A DNA stretch of 64,000 nucleotides from Liolophura sinensis (lineage: Eukaryota; Mollusca; Polyplacophora; Chitonida; Chitonidae). This document shows, piece by piece, positions 13,201-23,000 of this stretch. The notes under the pieces were generated by a model. The model was not told the origin of the DNA, made no database searches, and saw only the letters and a program-made list of their open reading frames with translations. A program made the translations under genes and the position numbers. The stretch spans positions 42,707,385 to 42,771,384 of the forward strand of contig NC_088295.1 in NCBI RefSeq assembly GCF_032854445.1, given 5' to 3'. Position 1 is the first letter of the stretch. Every line of letters begins with the position of its first letter.

Positions 13201-14076
13201 TATACGAGAGGCAATGAGGAGATACAGCCACTGTTTTGGTCCGTTCTCTGGACTGACGGTAAGCAACCAAAACCCTGATTTAATTTTTCCAAATACAATA
13301 AGAAATCAAAAGAAATAAAAACAGGCGTTTTCAGGTGTAACACCATTGAATACAGATCTACAGCAAAGAAAAACACCTTGAACAGAGAATGTGACCTTGT
13401 TTGTAAATGTACGTCTGAAACTACTCTGTGTTAAGTGGAAATCCAGCATTCAGAATAGTTTTGAAATTAGGTTGGCCATGTACAATAATCCTTCTTTTCA
13501 TAAAATCTGGCCAAGATTTTGCTTAAGTGTATCAGTTGCTTACTATCGTGTTAAAAAGCATGTTGTGATTGTGCCAATATAAAGAGCCACATGCAGACAT
13601 ATATTATTCGAAATAACTTCTGGACCTGTTTCTTCGGCAGTTTCTTGTCATTTGTGGCTATACATCAGTGATTAGTGACCTCAGGTGTTCATGCGTGATG
13701 TCACACCAGGCAAAATAGGAAACAACTGAAAAATTTTGTTTCCATTTTATCCTCCTAAACATATAATGCAGTTCCGACTATCTTGATTCTTATCGTTTAA
13801 CCTTGCTGTCAGGTCATATAAGTTTTGACACTAGAGTGGCTATTTAACTTCCATGACTGTATGTATAATGTTACCATGGTATTTACCTGAACGTAGCACT
13901 GCATGTGCTTTGTTAGATGGGATTCTGAACTAGGTAGTTACATACTTTAAGTGGAATACACACATTACTTGCATGCAAAAATGATTGGTTCACATTCATA
14001 ACATTTTTGTTCTTGTTTATATTTTTAGAAAAGAGACTTCTCTTCAGAACCTCTATCCAAGTTACTGTGCTGTTAA
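1244..14076 (+). CDS. SUPT3H: SUPT3H / SPT3, SAGA (STAGA) histone-fold subunit, 5' partial
   Basis: SPT3 is a nuclear subunit of the SAGA/STAGA co-activator that helps deliver TBP to promoters. Coding exons with GT-AG borders: 1244-1328, 3980-4066, 5046-5139, 5831-5905, 6461-6522, 7473-7548, 8003-8124, 11387-11509, (cassette 12165-12303), 13145-13258 and 14029-14076, ending in TAA. Phases join cleanly when the cassette is skipped, giving about 294 residues after the missing start. The first exons (GDSRRPLLDSAMLVEELVHQ, then IEDFLFLLRKDK, then KLRRLLRYM) match the N-terminal histone fold. Later exons give DFLSNIDQTGELVALFEDD, EFCEARQVTF, ALEVLSYLAYETVAQ, VDLSLLVKQD and PSDIREAMRRYSHCFGP, the second histone-fold half and conserved tail. 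The terminal exon (SKLLCC then stop) is supported by position and phase only. Length fits the short vertebrate isoform (about 317 residues) if roughly 30 N-terminal residues are missing. Confidence 0.93.
1640..1700 (+). repeat. Short dispersed repeat, copy 1
   Basis: A segment with the core CTTCTGAAAG-GCATTTTTAC and a following AAACT...ACAGT block recurs at 3250-3315 in the same orientation. Both copies are intronic in SUPT3H. The family is not recognised. Confidence 0.5.
3250..3315 (+). repeat. Short dispersed repeat, copy 2
   Basis: Second copy of the 1640-1700 segment, sharing the CTTCTGAAAG-GCATTTTTAC core. Unclassified. Confidence 0.5.
4769..4920 (-). mobile_element. tRNA-derived SINE fragment (tail and body)
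   Basis: The (ATTT)n tail lies at the left, followed by GATTGGTGTTTTA, CAAGAATATTTCACTTATAC, CCAGCATTATGATGGGAGG and GCAGAGC blocks, then CCATCCACAGGTTGCTGGCA. This is the reverse complement of the SINE seen full length at 52433-52693. The tRNA-like head is missing (5' truncation). Intronic in SUPT3H. Confidence 0.85.
6702..6810 (-). mobile_element. tRNA-derived SINE fragment
   Basis: Tail (ATTT)n, GATTGGTGTGTTACG, AAGAATATTTCACTTATACC and CAGCATTATGGTGGGAGG blocks are present. It is 5' truncated relative to the full copies in this window. It lies in an intron of SUPT3H just after exon 6461-6522. Confidence 0.85.
8088..8555 (+). repeat. 45-bp minisatellite duplicating an exon end and its splice donor
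   Basis: The last 37 or so bases of SUPT3H exon 8003-8124 and the first intron bases are repeated about ten times at exactly 45-bp spacing. Donor-like CAG|GTGAGT sites fall at 8170, 8215, 8260, 8305, 8350, 8395, 8440 and 8485, with a weaker GTGATT at 8530. The authentic donor (8125) is the only GTAAGT. Because 45 is a multiple of three, the opposite strand stays open for 168 codons of a 15-residue repeat; I regard that frame as a shadow. In the exon frame a TAG at 8131 follows the real donor at once, so use of any downstream donor would truncate SPT3. Confidence 0.95.
9020..9345 (+). repeat. Imperfect tandem repeat, 65 to 150 bp
   Basis: Units share the blocks AGCTCCTGTATAATGG, GGATTGAAGGTTAAGCTTTT and TATGATGTGTAAATGCAC. 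There are about four diverged units in the same SUPT3H intron as the 45-bp minisatellite. No coding content is seen. Confidence 0.75.
9541..9672 (+). mobile_element. tRNA-derived SINE, 5'-truncated
   Basis: Starts at CAGCAACCTGCGGATGGTAG, passes through CCACCATAATAGTGGCTGCC and GAAATATTCTTGAGTACGGC, and ends in CAAATAAATAA. Sense orientation, lacking the tRNA-like head. Confidence 0.9.
10616..11155 (+). repeat. 22-27 bp minisatellite, about 23 copies
   Basis: The basic unit is CCACTGACAGGAGTGTTATG plus CT, with recurrent longer units that insert TTCTA after GTTA. Runs of units recur in the same order (for example the block starting near 10797 resembles that near 10977), suggesting higher-order duplication. 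It ends about 230 bp before SUPT3H exon 11387-11509. The 102-codon open frame across it is a by-product of the repeat. Confidence 0.95.
11725..11830 (+). repeat. Possible tRNA-like SINE head, second type
   Basis: GTGGCCAAGTAGTTAAAGG resembles an A box of a Leu/Ser-type tRNA, followed by TTGCCTCTTAATCGCTAGAC and a degenerate B-box-like AGGGGTCAGCCCTGG. It lies in a SUPT3H intron, and the frame extended from exon 11387-11509 reads through it. It differs from the abundant SINE of this window. No tail was recognised. Confidence 0.4.
12165..12303 (+). CDS. SUPT3H: SUPT3H Ser/Pro-rich probable cassette exon with frame conflict
   Basis: The exon has a clean CAG acceptor and GTAGGT donor. Read in the phase left by exon 11387-11509 it gives SPPSTPTQSSVNSGGSNPAS, a Ser/Gln-rich stretch, and a basic end. 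At 139 nt it ends in phase 1, while the next exon (13145) must be read in phase 0, so inclusion gives a stop about 17 codons on. Skipping it restores the frame. One frame over, the last bases read PSKKRK, which would join smoothly to SGVSTVLEW if the acceptor 2 nt downstream (AG at 13145-13146) were used and one base were missing upstream. Alternatively a rare GAG acceptor ending at 13150 would keep frame with no indel. It may be an alternative exon, or the reference may carry a 1-nt deletion. Confidence 0.7.
13050..13105 (+). mobile_element. SINE tRNA-like head fragment next to an exon
   Basis: GGGAGCCTCTGTGGTTAGCG followed by GGCAGTACAGCATAATGACC matches the 5' tRNA-like part of the window's SINE. 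Body and tail are absent. It ends about 40 bp before the acceptor of SUPT3H exon 13145-13258. Confidence 0.6.
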
Positions 14077-14572
14077 GCAAAACACAGGCGATCACATGAC
14101 CTACAGGAGACAGTATCATTGGCCAGCAGAGTGACTGCATGTGCCAGTACTTTGACCACCATGAAACTCGACAAATCTGATCACAATCAGAATCAATGTA
14201 ATTGTCCAAAAGAAAAGATCTGAGTAAAAGCAGACCATGTTCTACGATACATGTTTATGTCGACCTCTTGATAAAAGGTCACATGGAGAATTATTTGAAC
14301 ATTGGTAGAAATGTGACTTATTGAATCTGACTTTTTCTAGGAATGTAGACTTTCGAAAAACCATTGATTTTTGTAGGTGAGCACAAAAGTGTTTCATATG
14401 TTTTGGGTGGAATTCTTATGACTGGAAACATTGTGTCCTTTCTGTGTGAACAGTTAACTCATAAACTGACCTTTGTTAAAGATTTATAGTGACCACTATA
14501 AATCATGATTATATAAAGGCATTTTGTGTCTCTGTCCATTGTCCTACAGATGTATTGTCTTCATCCATTGTA

Positions 14573-14578
14573 AATAAA
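14573..14578 (+). promoter_or_regulatory. Likely SUPT3H polyadenylation signal
   Basis: AATAAA lies about 500 bp after the inferred stop codon at 14074-14076 and before the next mobile element. It is a reasonable 3' end for the SUPT3H transcript. Transcript data are absent, so this is inference. Confidence 0.55.
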
Positions 14579-14656
14579 TCATTGGACTTCATCTATATGA
14601 CCTGATGTTTTAGACTCTTGATGTTTATATGTATAAAGCTTTGCTAAATGTTAAAT

Positions 14657-14806
14657 GGGGCCTTGGCGTAGTTAACATGCTAGTACAGCATTGCCCAGGG
14701 TCCCCTGGGCAATGTAATTGCTTTGAATGTAAGTCCAGTTTAGGACGGTTTCCTCTTACCATAATAAGTCAAATATTCTTGAGTGTGCCGTAAAACTCCA
14801 GTCGAA
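14657..14806 (+). mobile_element. Diverged tRNA-derived SINE with internal deletion
   Basis: A head-like GGGGCCTTGGCGTAGTTAAC is followed by a short body, then CCATAATAAGTCAAATATTC, TTGAGTGTGCCGTAAAACTC and a poly-A end. Part of the middle is missing compared with full copies. Confidence 0.75.
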
Positions 14807-15139
14807 AAAAAAAAACAAATATTACATTTGTGGACAACAAATTTGGAGCACATACTGAGAAGATCTGAAGTTCAAAGACACCTTGTATGGCCTTATTGGC
14901 CAAATGGTTCTTGACCATCTCAGTTTAAACCACCAGCCCTTAACTAGTGAGGCCACTTTTCAGTCAGGTCATGCTGGAATCAACTGTTCCAAGACATTCG
15001 CCTTAAGTCAACCAGACCGGAAGCCATCCAGATCAAAAGACTGAAGCCCAACCTGAACAGAGATCAAGGCATCTATCTCCCTTCGCCTATGACTTGCTAA
15101 TCCTCCAAGCCGACCAGGAACCCCACCGAGCCTAACTAG

Positions 15140-15380
15140 TACCCCCCGCCCACCACACCCTACCGAGCCTTGGGCAGTAGGACTTAATCCCCAAATCCTC
15201 TGAGCACTATTTCTCTACATAACCCTATTGTTTCTTACCTGCTCACACCTATAGCTCACTTGTTATATTTAAGCACATTATGTTATGATGTCAGTCACTT
15301 GATAACCTTGCTAGTACTGCATCAAAACGTGGTGACTATATTAAAACCAAGAAGTTGTAAATCCATAAGCAATGCCAACT
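15140..15380 (+). repeat. Penelope-like terminal repeat (pLTR), copy 1
   Basis: Shares with 16230-16398 the blocks CCACACCCTACC, AGCACATTATGTTAT, CACTT-ATAACC, and a perfect 31-bp end starting ACCAAGAAGTTGTAAATCC. A CAAAACG motif flanked by GTCAC and GTGAC could be a decayed hammerhead ribozyme, which such repeats often carry; this is weakly supported. Confidence 0.75.
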
Positions 15381-16229
15381 AAAACAAGTTATAAATACCA
15401 CTAAAACAAGTTATACGCCATCAGTATGGAGATGTGGCAATCCATGACCTCAACCGCTTTAACAACTTAGAGAAAAGATACATGAAAGTTCAACACCCTT
15501 GCCTAAACTACATGAGTGTCAGTCGGCCGGAACCAGCTCTCAACAGAGAAGACACAGTACCTCTCCAGAACTGTTGCTAACCTAAGCAGAAAAACCACTC
15601 AGCCCCCACCAAATGAGCCTATTGGCTAATGGTCTGAACTAACATCCTGACCACTAAGACCACACCGAAGGATAACTTCATTGTAGACATTGAAGAAGGC
15701 CTAAAGCAGCTAGCATCCGGTGGCCACATTGACTACCTCCGTCACCCAATTTCAGCCCTTCTAGACAAAGCCCAACCACAACACAGCAGCCTGACTAAAG
15801 AAGAAAATAAAGCATTGACTGAATTGAAGAACGATAAATCTATAGTCCATAGCACCGGCCAATAAAGGAAAAGCCACTGGCATTCTCGACATATCAACTT
15901 CAATGAAATAGTTGATAATCTGATGGGAAATGTGGCCGCATACTATAAGTTGAAAAACGATCCCACCAATAAATTTTGATCGCCAGCACACCCTCAACCA
16001 TCTCAAAGCCAGTAGGAAAATCACTCTCGATACACAAAGGAAGTTAACAGTACAACACCCCCGAGCTCCGTGTGACCATCAAAATCCACAAGGACCCTGT
16101 GAAAGCAGAAGACTTCTAGTATGCTCTAAGGGAAGTCTTAAACAACACGGCCCAGTTCCTGACAAGACTCCCGTCACCTTGGTCCAAAACAGCGGATTCC
16201 TTTATCAATGATTCAGCTGACTTCTATAC

Positions 16230-16398
16230 ACCCCGGCCTTCCCCCTCCCCACACCCTACCTAGCCTTAGCCGGTGTAACTTACCCCATAATATTTCAGCA
16301 CATTATGTTATCATTCACTTCATAACCAGGGTAGTATCTGCATCGAAACGTCCGTGACAAAATTGAACCAAGAAGTTGTAAATCCATAAGCAATGCCT
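16230..16398 (+). repeat. Penelope-like terminal repeat (pLTR), copy 2
   Basis: Direct repeat of 15140-15380 about 1 kb downstream, shorter by deletions. It carries GCATCGAAACGTCCGTGAC, closer to a hammerhead GAAA core than copy 1, and ends in the same CATAAGCAATGCC block. Confidence 0.75.
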
Positions 16399-17062
16399 TG
16401 TCTAGTGTACTATTTAAGGTGGAAAGATGGCAAGGTGCAAAGGTTTCTTCAGGAATGCTCGGTATCCTCTGCCCATAATACTAGCAAGACTTTAGCCAAT
16501 TTAGCCATGCAAGAACAGTATAAACAATTATATTCAGCTTTCTGTATTTCTTCAAACATCTCTGATCCGTTCATTGTTTTTATGAAGGTTATATTGAGGA
16601 AATGACAGAGCCTACTGTAAATCTTCAACCTTTTCAACCATTAAGGCACTGTTTCAGTAGAATTTATTATATACATTTATTATAAAAATGATGCAAATAA
16701 AAACTGTGCAAATTATTTCTCTACACCCCATAGTCTCCAAATATTTAAGTTGCTTGCAGAGGCAGATTAGAAGGTTGAAGACTTAGGGTAGGTAGAAAAC
16801 ATATTTCTCTGAAAAACTGAAACTGCACTTTGATTGGCTGGTTTCCAGGTAAAAGGGATACCTACATTTTTGATTTGAGAATTAACTGAAACAAGTGACT
16901 TGAAAGGATTGTTGATTGATTTGTGTTTCATGCTGTGCTCATGAATTTTTCTTTTATATGATGGCATGGAGGTTTTTGTGGGTGGCGGGGAAACTGGAGT
17001 GCCTGTAAAGAAATGTGTGGGGATATTTATGCTTCAGTATACATAACTTAAAATTCAGATAA

Positions 17063-17362
17063 AGGTTTTTTAGATAGACTGTATGTATTCAGATGTAGTT
17101 TTTTAGATAGACTGTATGTATTCAGATGTAGTTTTTTAGATATACTGTATGTATTCAGAAGTAGTTTTTTAGATAGACTGTATATATTCAGAAGTAGTTT
17201 TTTAGATAGACTGTATGTATTCAGATGTAGTTTTTTTAGATATACTGTATGTATTCAGATGTACTTTTTTAGATAGACTGTATGTATTCAGATGTAAATG
17301 TTTAGATAGACTGTATGTATTCGGTGTAGTTTTTTAGATAGACTGTATGCATTCAGATGTAA
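17063..17362 (+). repeat. 33-bp minisatellite, nine copies
   Basis: The unit is built of GTTTTTTAGATAGACTGTAT plus GTATTCAGATGTA, repeated nine times with small changes. It stops about 35 bp from the probable 3' end of the minus-strand CAP-Gly transcript. Confidence 0.95.
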
Positions 17363-17399
17363 AGCACACATACTAAAGCAACACCTCAGCTTTTGTCTA

Positions 17400-18681
17400 A
17401 ATGTAATTTATTTAATAACAAGTGTGTACAATATAAGCAGACACATTTGTTGGACGGATAAATGTATGGCAAAACCATGCATGCATTGTTACAGAAGCAA
17501 GCTGATGTACACGTATATTGAGAAAACAGCCACCATCACAGACAAATGACATAGATAAAAAAGGGGGTAACATAGTGTTTCCCAAATTCCAATCAAGATT
17601 TGAATGACTATCACAGAAATCAAAAACATTATTTATATGACAAGACAATGTAACAAACAAGAACTATACAAACTATGGATAAAATGTATTGTTCAATACA
17701 GCAATTGAAAACCAAATTCCAGATCAGTGATTAGAATCAAATCTACCAGGCACTCTTGGAACCTACCACTCCCTACCACATGTATCACCATTCTTCACCC
17801 AAACAATAAAGTAAAGAATAGCTATGCAAAAATATCTAAATCAAAGACATAAATCTAAAATGCAATCCTCTCCTCTACTAAAAATATTTCTGACTGTTAC
17901 ACAAAAATACACAAAACTCTAAATTATAAACTTGGAATTTTAATAAAAATAATCTCTGTACTTCTGTGTACAATGAAATTTTGGGATTCCCCCACAATTC
18001 ATTCCTTCAATTGAATTTTGTCCTTACAAAAGAATTCATATTGGTTATGGAAATAGCATTTTCGTATAGAATATCGTCTTATTATCTATGTACATCGCTA
18101 TGTTTGATGAAATTGAAAAATACCAAAAAGTTGCATGTGAAGTGATGAAACAACAGTGTTTCTTTTAGGACAAATATTTATTGGTGGCTAGGTTGGACAT
18201 GATTTTACAAAAAATACATGAACCTAAAGTTAAAAACTAGAAATAAATCTAGCCACTTAAAAGCTTATTATCAAGTGGCGAATGTACAATGTTACAGTGC
18301 CTTACACCTGGAATTAATACCTAGAGTAAGAGCTGAAGTGACACAGAATGAACATGTAGCTTTATGTTAAACTTAAGGATAACATTTCTCATTACTGACT
18401 GTTGGTCCAGATATTGTTCTTATGGGAAATTAAACCTCTGGCATTGACTTCCTATCACTGTGCATTTAATGCATTCATTTTACAACTTGTTGAAACTGTA
18501 AACCTGTTGTACATACAAAGTGTTTCATGAACTGTAATATAGCATAGCTTTACGGTTACAGTTAGCCTAAGCTGATATTTAATGACTTCATGAGGTGACA
18601 AGTATGATGTGTGCCCCCCCGGCCACCAGGAGTATGATTTATGTAAGACGCAGAGCACTACTGGTAATCACGGAGCTGTGA
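17400..18681 (-). other. Probable 3' UTR of the CAP-Gly gene
   Basis: Non-coding, AT-rich sequence after the stop at 18682-18684. A minus-strand AATAAA at about 17407-17412 lies near its end, just before the 33-bp minisatellite. No other gene is seen in this 1.3 kb. Confidence 0.5.
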
Positions 18682-20051
18682 TTACTCTGTAATATCGTAA
18701 ACCTGAACCTCTGGATTCGCCCACGCCATCACAACCTTGTTGAATGCCACAAACACAGCCTTGTTGGGTTTGCTGAAAAAGGAAAGGTTTCTTTTTTTAA
18801 TGGTATACAACAAAACAGTTTTTTCTTATCAGGCTGTATTTCAATTACCAAATAAAAACAAAACTACTGTATACATAGAGTTTATCAGTGTTTTCAAAAC
18901 ATTCCAACTCATTCCATATCCATTTAAGTTCAGATTTACACTCAAGCATTTCCTGATAACTCAAAAACCTCGCAATTAAGTTTCGATCAAGCAAAGAAAC
19001 GAAGTACATCCGAGGTAGTGTATTTTGACCTCACCCTTCCTTACATGGATCCAATAAGCAAGTAGGAGCATAATGACAACTTTCAGTGTTGTTTAGTAAC
19101 ACTATGCGTTTCAGTGTTGTTTAGTAACACTATGCTTTTAATAACAAATTCCTTTAAAAATCAAATAAAACCTAGTCACCATGATACCTGCATTAGATTT
19201 CATTTCATAATAATGTGAGGTTAATGAAAGTGCCAAAATTTTTCTTTTTATGTACAGGCATAGTTTATGCCCTTTCCCCAAGCATGAGTATCCAATAACC
19301 AGGAAAGCCTTGCTACCAAATCTATTTTTCATTTTGTGTTGCTAGATGCCCTAAAATGTCTTATTTCTTACCACTGGAAGTAGCGAACACCTTCAAACAC
19401 TCCATCATGCTTGCCCTCTGTTGAAGAGAAAAATACATAGTATATAAAAAGTCTATTAAAATAGAATATTTAAAACAAATAACATGGATATATTTAGTCC
19501 ACTACAGGCTTCAGAAATTTGTGATGACCATTTTTCAAAGTTTCTGTAGATTAGATGGTCTACAGTCTCTTGTAAACCATCAATGCACAGAGTTTCGCAC
19601 AATGTAAAAAAAATTCTTTGCCTGGCCGAATCCCCTGATTTTTTGTGCTAATGGTAGCTGTTGTCAGAAGCGGCATGTTGTTCTCAGCAAGAACACCCTC
19701 ATTTCCAAGAATAAAAATTTCTTGGATGTAAGTTATGCTCTTAATACCTGATTTTCGATACAGTGCTCTCAGCAGGTTTGCGCGCTTCAGGACATAATAT
19801 GTATAATTTTACCATCAACTTGAACTGAGAAATGTGTTAAATAATGAAAAGTAATTCCCTCACCATCTCTCTCTAATTCCACTCCGAGGTAAATGTCCCC
19901 ACGACCTGGAAGATGACCGACATATTTCACCCAGCCACGACTTATTTTTCCTCCTTGTCTGGAGAACTTTACTACATCACCAAGTTGAATATCATTAGGG
20001 CTGCGAGGTGCAAATGGCTTTAGACCAACTGTAGAATTCATCAAGGCATTT
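18682..20051 (-). other. CAP-Gly domain exons
   Basis: Three exons make the domain. Exon 20051-19864 gives IQLGDVVKFSRQGGKISRGW and VKYVGHLPGRGDIYLGVELE. Exon 19417-19372 gives GKHDGVFEGVRYFQ, with GKHDG in place of the canonical GKNDG. Exon 18772-18682 gives CKPNKAVFVAFNKVVMAW and then the stop. The glycines and the YFxC block typical of the fold are intact. The loop before GYVxY is short and the GKNDG Asn is His, which could alter binding preference; that is inference. Confidence 0.9.
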
Positions 20052-23000
20052 CTGCAATGAAAGGACACATTTAACCATTTGCTGTTTGATGGCTGTGAGT
20101 TTTATGAAAGAAGGAAATCAGAGTACCCTAACAAATTCTCTCGCATGTGACTTACAGATTTGTATGCCACATAGCTGGAAGGCGAGTGGTCCTAGCAAAT
20201 GCAAGATTGCTTAAAAGGCTTTGGCAAGTGATGTTGACTGCTTATAGTCATGAAGCCCCCACAAAAAAAACAAGATTGGGTGGTCTACAAATTCTCTGTC
20301 CAAGGCCCATGTTCAAGTATCCACACTTTGTGTCTGTATTTGGTGAGATCCTGTCCAAGGCCCATATAGTACCCACACTTTTCTTACAATAATTTATAGC
20401 AGTTTTCTGAAGTGTTTGAGTGTTAAACCCATTTGAGTCTGCTTAACTGAGTGATTGAGGTTACCTCTGTGACCTCTGTGGAGGTTTGTTTCTCTGTGTG
20501 TTGATTGGTGGAGGGCTGACAGTTCTGAAGCCTGCTGACGTAGAAGGGTCAGGGTTCACATGAGGGTGATCTGTACCCTCACTGAGTCTCTCTGTGGACG
20601 GGAACCTGAGGCTTGAGCGCTCTGACTGTTGTTGTGAGGGGGACATTCTATGTGGGGGGAGAGGACGAGACTGGGGACTCCCACGCATGTCTGAAACACA
20701 AAATTGATGTTGTCTCCTCCCTCATAATGTTTGACGTTTTGTCTTCTAAAAAACTGAATTCTTTTGTTCAAATTGACAAGTTCTGAAAGCAATAGTAGAA
20801 CAGAACACAAAATCAAGTCCGAAAAATACCTCTGAAGTCCAATGACCTTGACCTTCTTTTAAAGATGGACTTGTCTGTATCCATGGCCCGTTCTCGTACT
20901 GTCTGTCTGGGCCGTGCCTGACGAGAGGGCGGGGCTTGGCGGGATGGGGGCAGATTGTATAATAACACCTCTGTTTCTGTGTCGCTCAGATCATCTTTGT
21001 CTACACCACAGCTTCTTGGCTCTGCAGTTAAGAGGAGAGACAACCTTATTTGCTTTTTGTTCTTTATTTGTTTCCTATGAGTGTGGAGGACTACAGGTTT
21101 ACTCTTTGTCTGTCAACTCATTACAAAAAAGTTTTCTGGACTTTTTTCAAAACAGTTCATAGGGCCTAAACAAATTTTAAATTTGTTTTAAAAGCCATTA
21201 TTCACAGATACTGAAACTTTAATCAAGTAACTGGATACTTTCTTATCTTTGAGCCTGTTGTGTGGATGCTTGAAATACCACAAGCAGATAAAACACTACA
21301 GCTAAATCAAACAGTCAGGCAAACCAAGCTATTTTGGTTCAAGACTTGGAGTACAAATGATGGAATACCCACCTGGCAAGTTGCTGGTGTGGTGGGTGTA
21401 GTGAATCCTGGGCTGTACATGGCTGAGTGGGGCTGGAGGTGACCCTGCACTTCCTGAGGTGTAGACCAGGGCGGCGGTGGAGTCACTGCAGTCTGACAGG
21501 GCCGAGGTGCTTCTGGCTGTGTCATCACCATCTGTAAGAAGTTTTCACATGAATTAAAGCAACATTAATAGAATCAATGGGGCCTCTGTCACCTAGGGGG
21601 TTAGTGTGCCAGCACAGTGCAATGACCCAGGATGACCTGCTGTGAGTTCAAGTTCAGCTCAGACTGACTTCCTCTCGGGCCGTTCATGGGAAGGTCTGCC
21701 GGCAACCTGCAGATGGTTGTGGGTTTCCCTGAACTCTGCCCGTTGTGAAATATTCTTGAGTATGGCGTAAATTATGAATCAAATAAATAAATAAATAATA
21801 GTATCAAGCGTCTTGAGACATTTGCAATGATTAAACAAATTTTTGATTTGAATGGTCCTTAATTATACCATGCTAATGGTATAATTCATTTATATGAAAA
21901 CTGGAGTGCCCAGAGTTAACCAATGGTCTTCATCAGCTACTTGGCAAACCTTGGACAGAAAAGGAAAGAGCTAGACTTGAACATGCGACCTTATTGGTCA
22001 CAAACCTGATTGCTCCTGCAATCCAGTGCTGTAACCATCTCAGCCAGCAAGGCCCCGTAATACAAATGTTTTGAAGTTTGAATGCAAATACTTGTCATTT
22101 TGATTTCTTTTGGGATATTCCAAGATTTAACAATTTGTGTATTAAGAGAGTTACAGATTTACAGAGGACCAACAGGTTATTTACCGCCCCCCCCCCCCTA
22201 CCAAAAAAAAAATCGATATGCATGTTATTGGAAAGGCTGAGGCATTGTGCACATTATGATCACACATTCCTTACCAGGAACAGAATATCGTGGAGGTGAC
22301 AGGTGGGACACTGGCTCAGAGGGATTCCTAAACCCTGGCCTTTGTCTTGACTTGTCACCTGGTAATAAGTAAACAATGTTTCACCAAAGTGCCAATAATA
22401 CAAAAGTAATGCCATGTCATGAATTCGGCTTGATGGCGCCACGTAGTTTGAGAAAAAACACACATTACAGGACTACATGTAGCTAATTCAAGGAAAGTGC
22501 ATTTTTTTGCAGCACTGTACCTGTGAATATTAAGCTTCATGTCTGCATCCCTTTATTTTAAAGGACTCAATTATTTTTTTCAGGTATGAAAGCAACTCCA
22601 CAAGAAAATGGTTAAATCAAAACAGCATGACATTGATTTTTTTTCCATATATTTTCTTACAATTTATGATTGAGTTGAACTGAGAGCACTGGGGCAAGAT
22701 TGAATACTTTTGTTCAGGCTGATCAGCCAGTTTTCAGAACTTAAAGTTTCATGCCTCATATTAACAAGAACCATGCCTTGTTACACTATCCAGGCATGTA
22801 TGTCTCAGTGATATCTACCTTAATGTTAAACTACATGTAAGACTTACCCCTGTGTCTTGGTGGAGTCAGGTGTGGCAAGTGCCTGAACTCCGACCCTGCA
22901 GATCGGGGGGACAGGCCTCGTTCCACATTACCACCACTGACCCACTCATCCCCACCCCTGTGTCGCTCGTAACCTGCGTGGTGGTTGGGGCTCCCGTCTT

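Larger units (their letters stand above)
14955..16400 (+). mobile_element. Penelope-like retroelement remnant
   Basis: Penelope-like elements encode a reverse transcriptase with a C-terminal GIY-YIG endonuclease. At about 15030-15100 the frame reads EAIQIKRLKPNLNRDQGIYL, typical of the endonuclease tail. After a terminal repeat, fragments of the N-terminal half of a second copy follow: LTKEENKALTELKNDKSI (about 15796-15850), then ANKGKATG and VTIKIHKDP (about 16070-16100), like the reverse-transcriptase entry region and KIHK block. Stops and frame changes break every segment, and the polymerase core is missing. The order, endonuclease tail, repeat, RT start, repeat, fits the tandem partial copies common in this class. 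Family call is from remembered motifs. Confidence 0.75.

Noticed and set aside
21953-22056. Functional tRNA-Leu or tRNA-Ser gene
   Set aside because: A-box and B-box resemblance only; arms do not fold well by eye and no oligo-T terminator was seen, so a SINE head is more likely.
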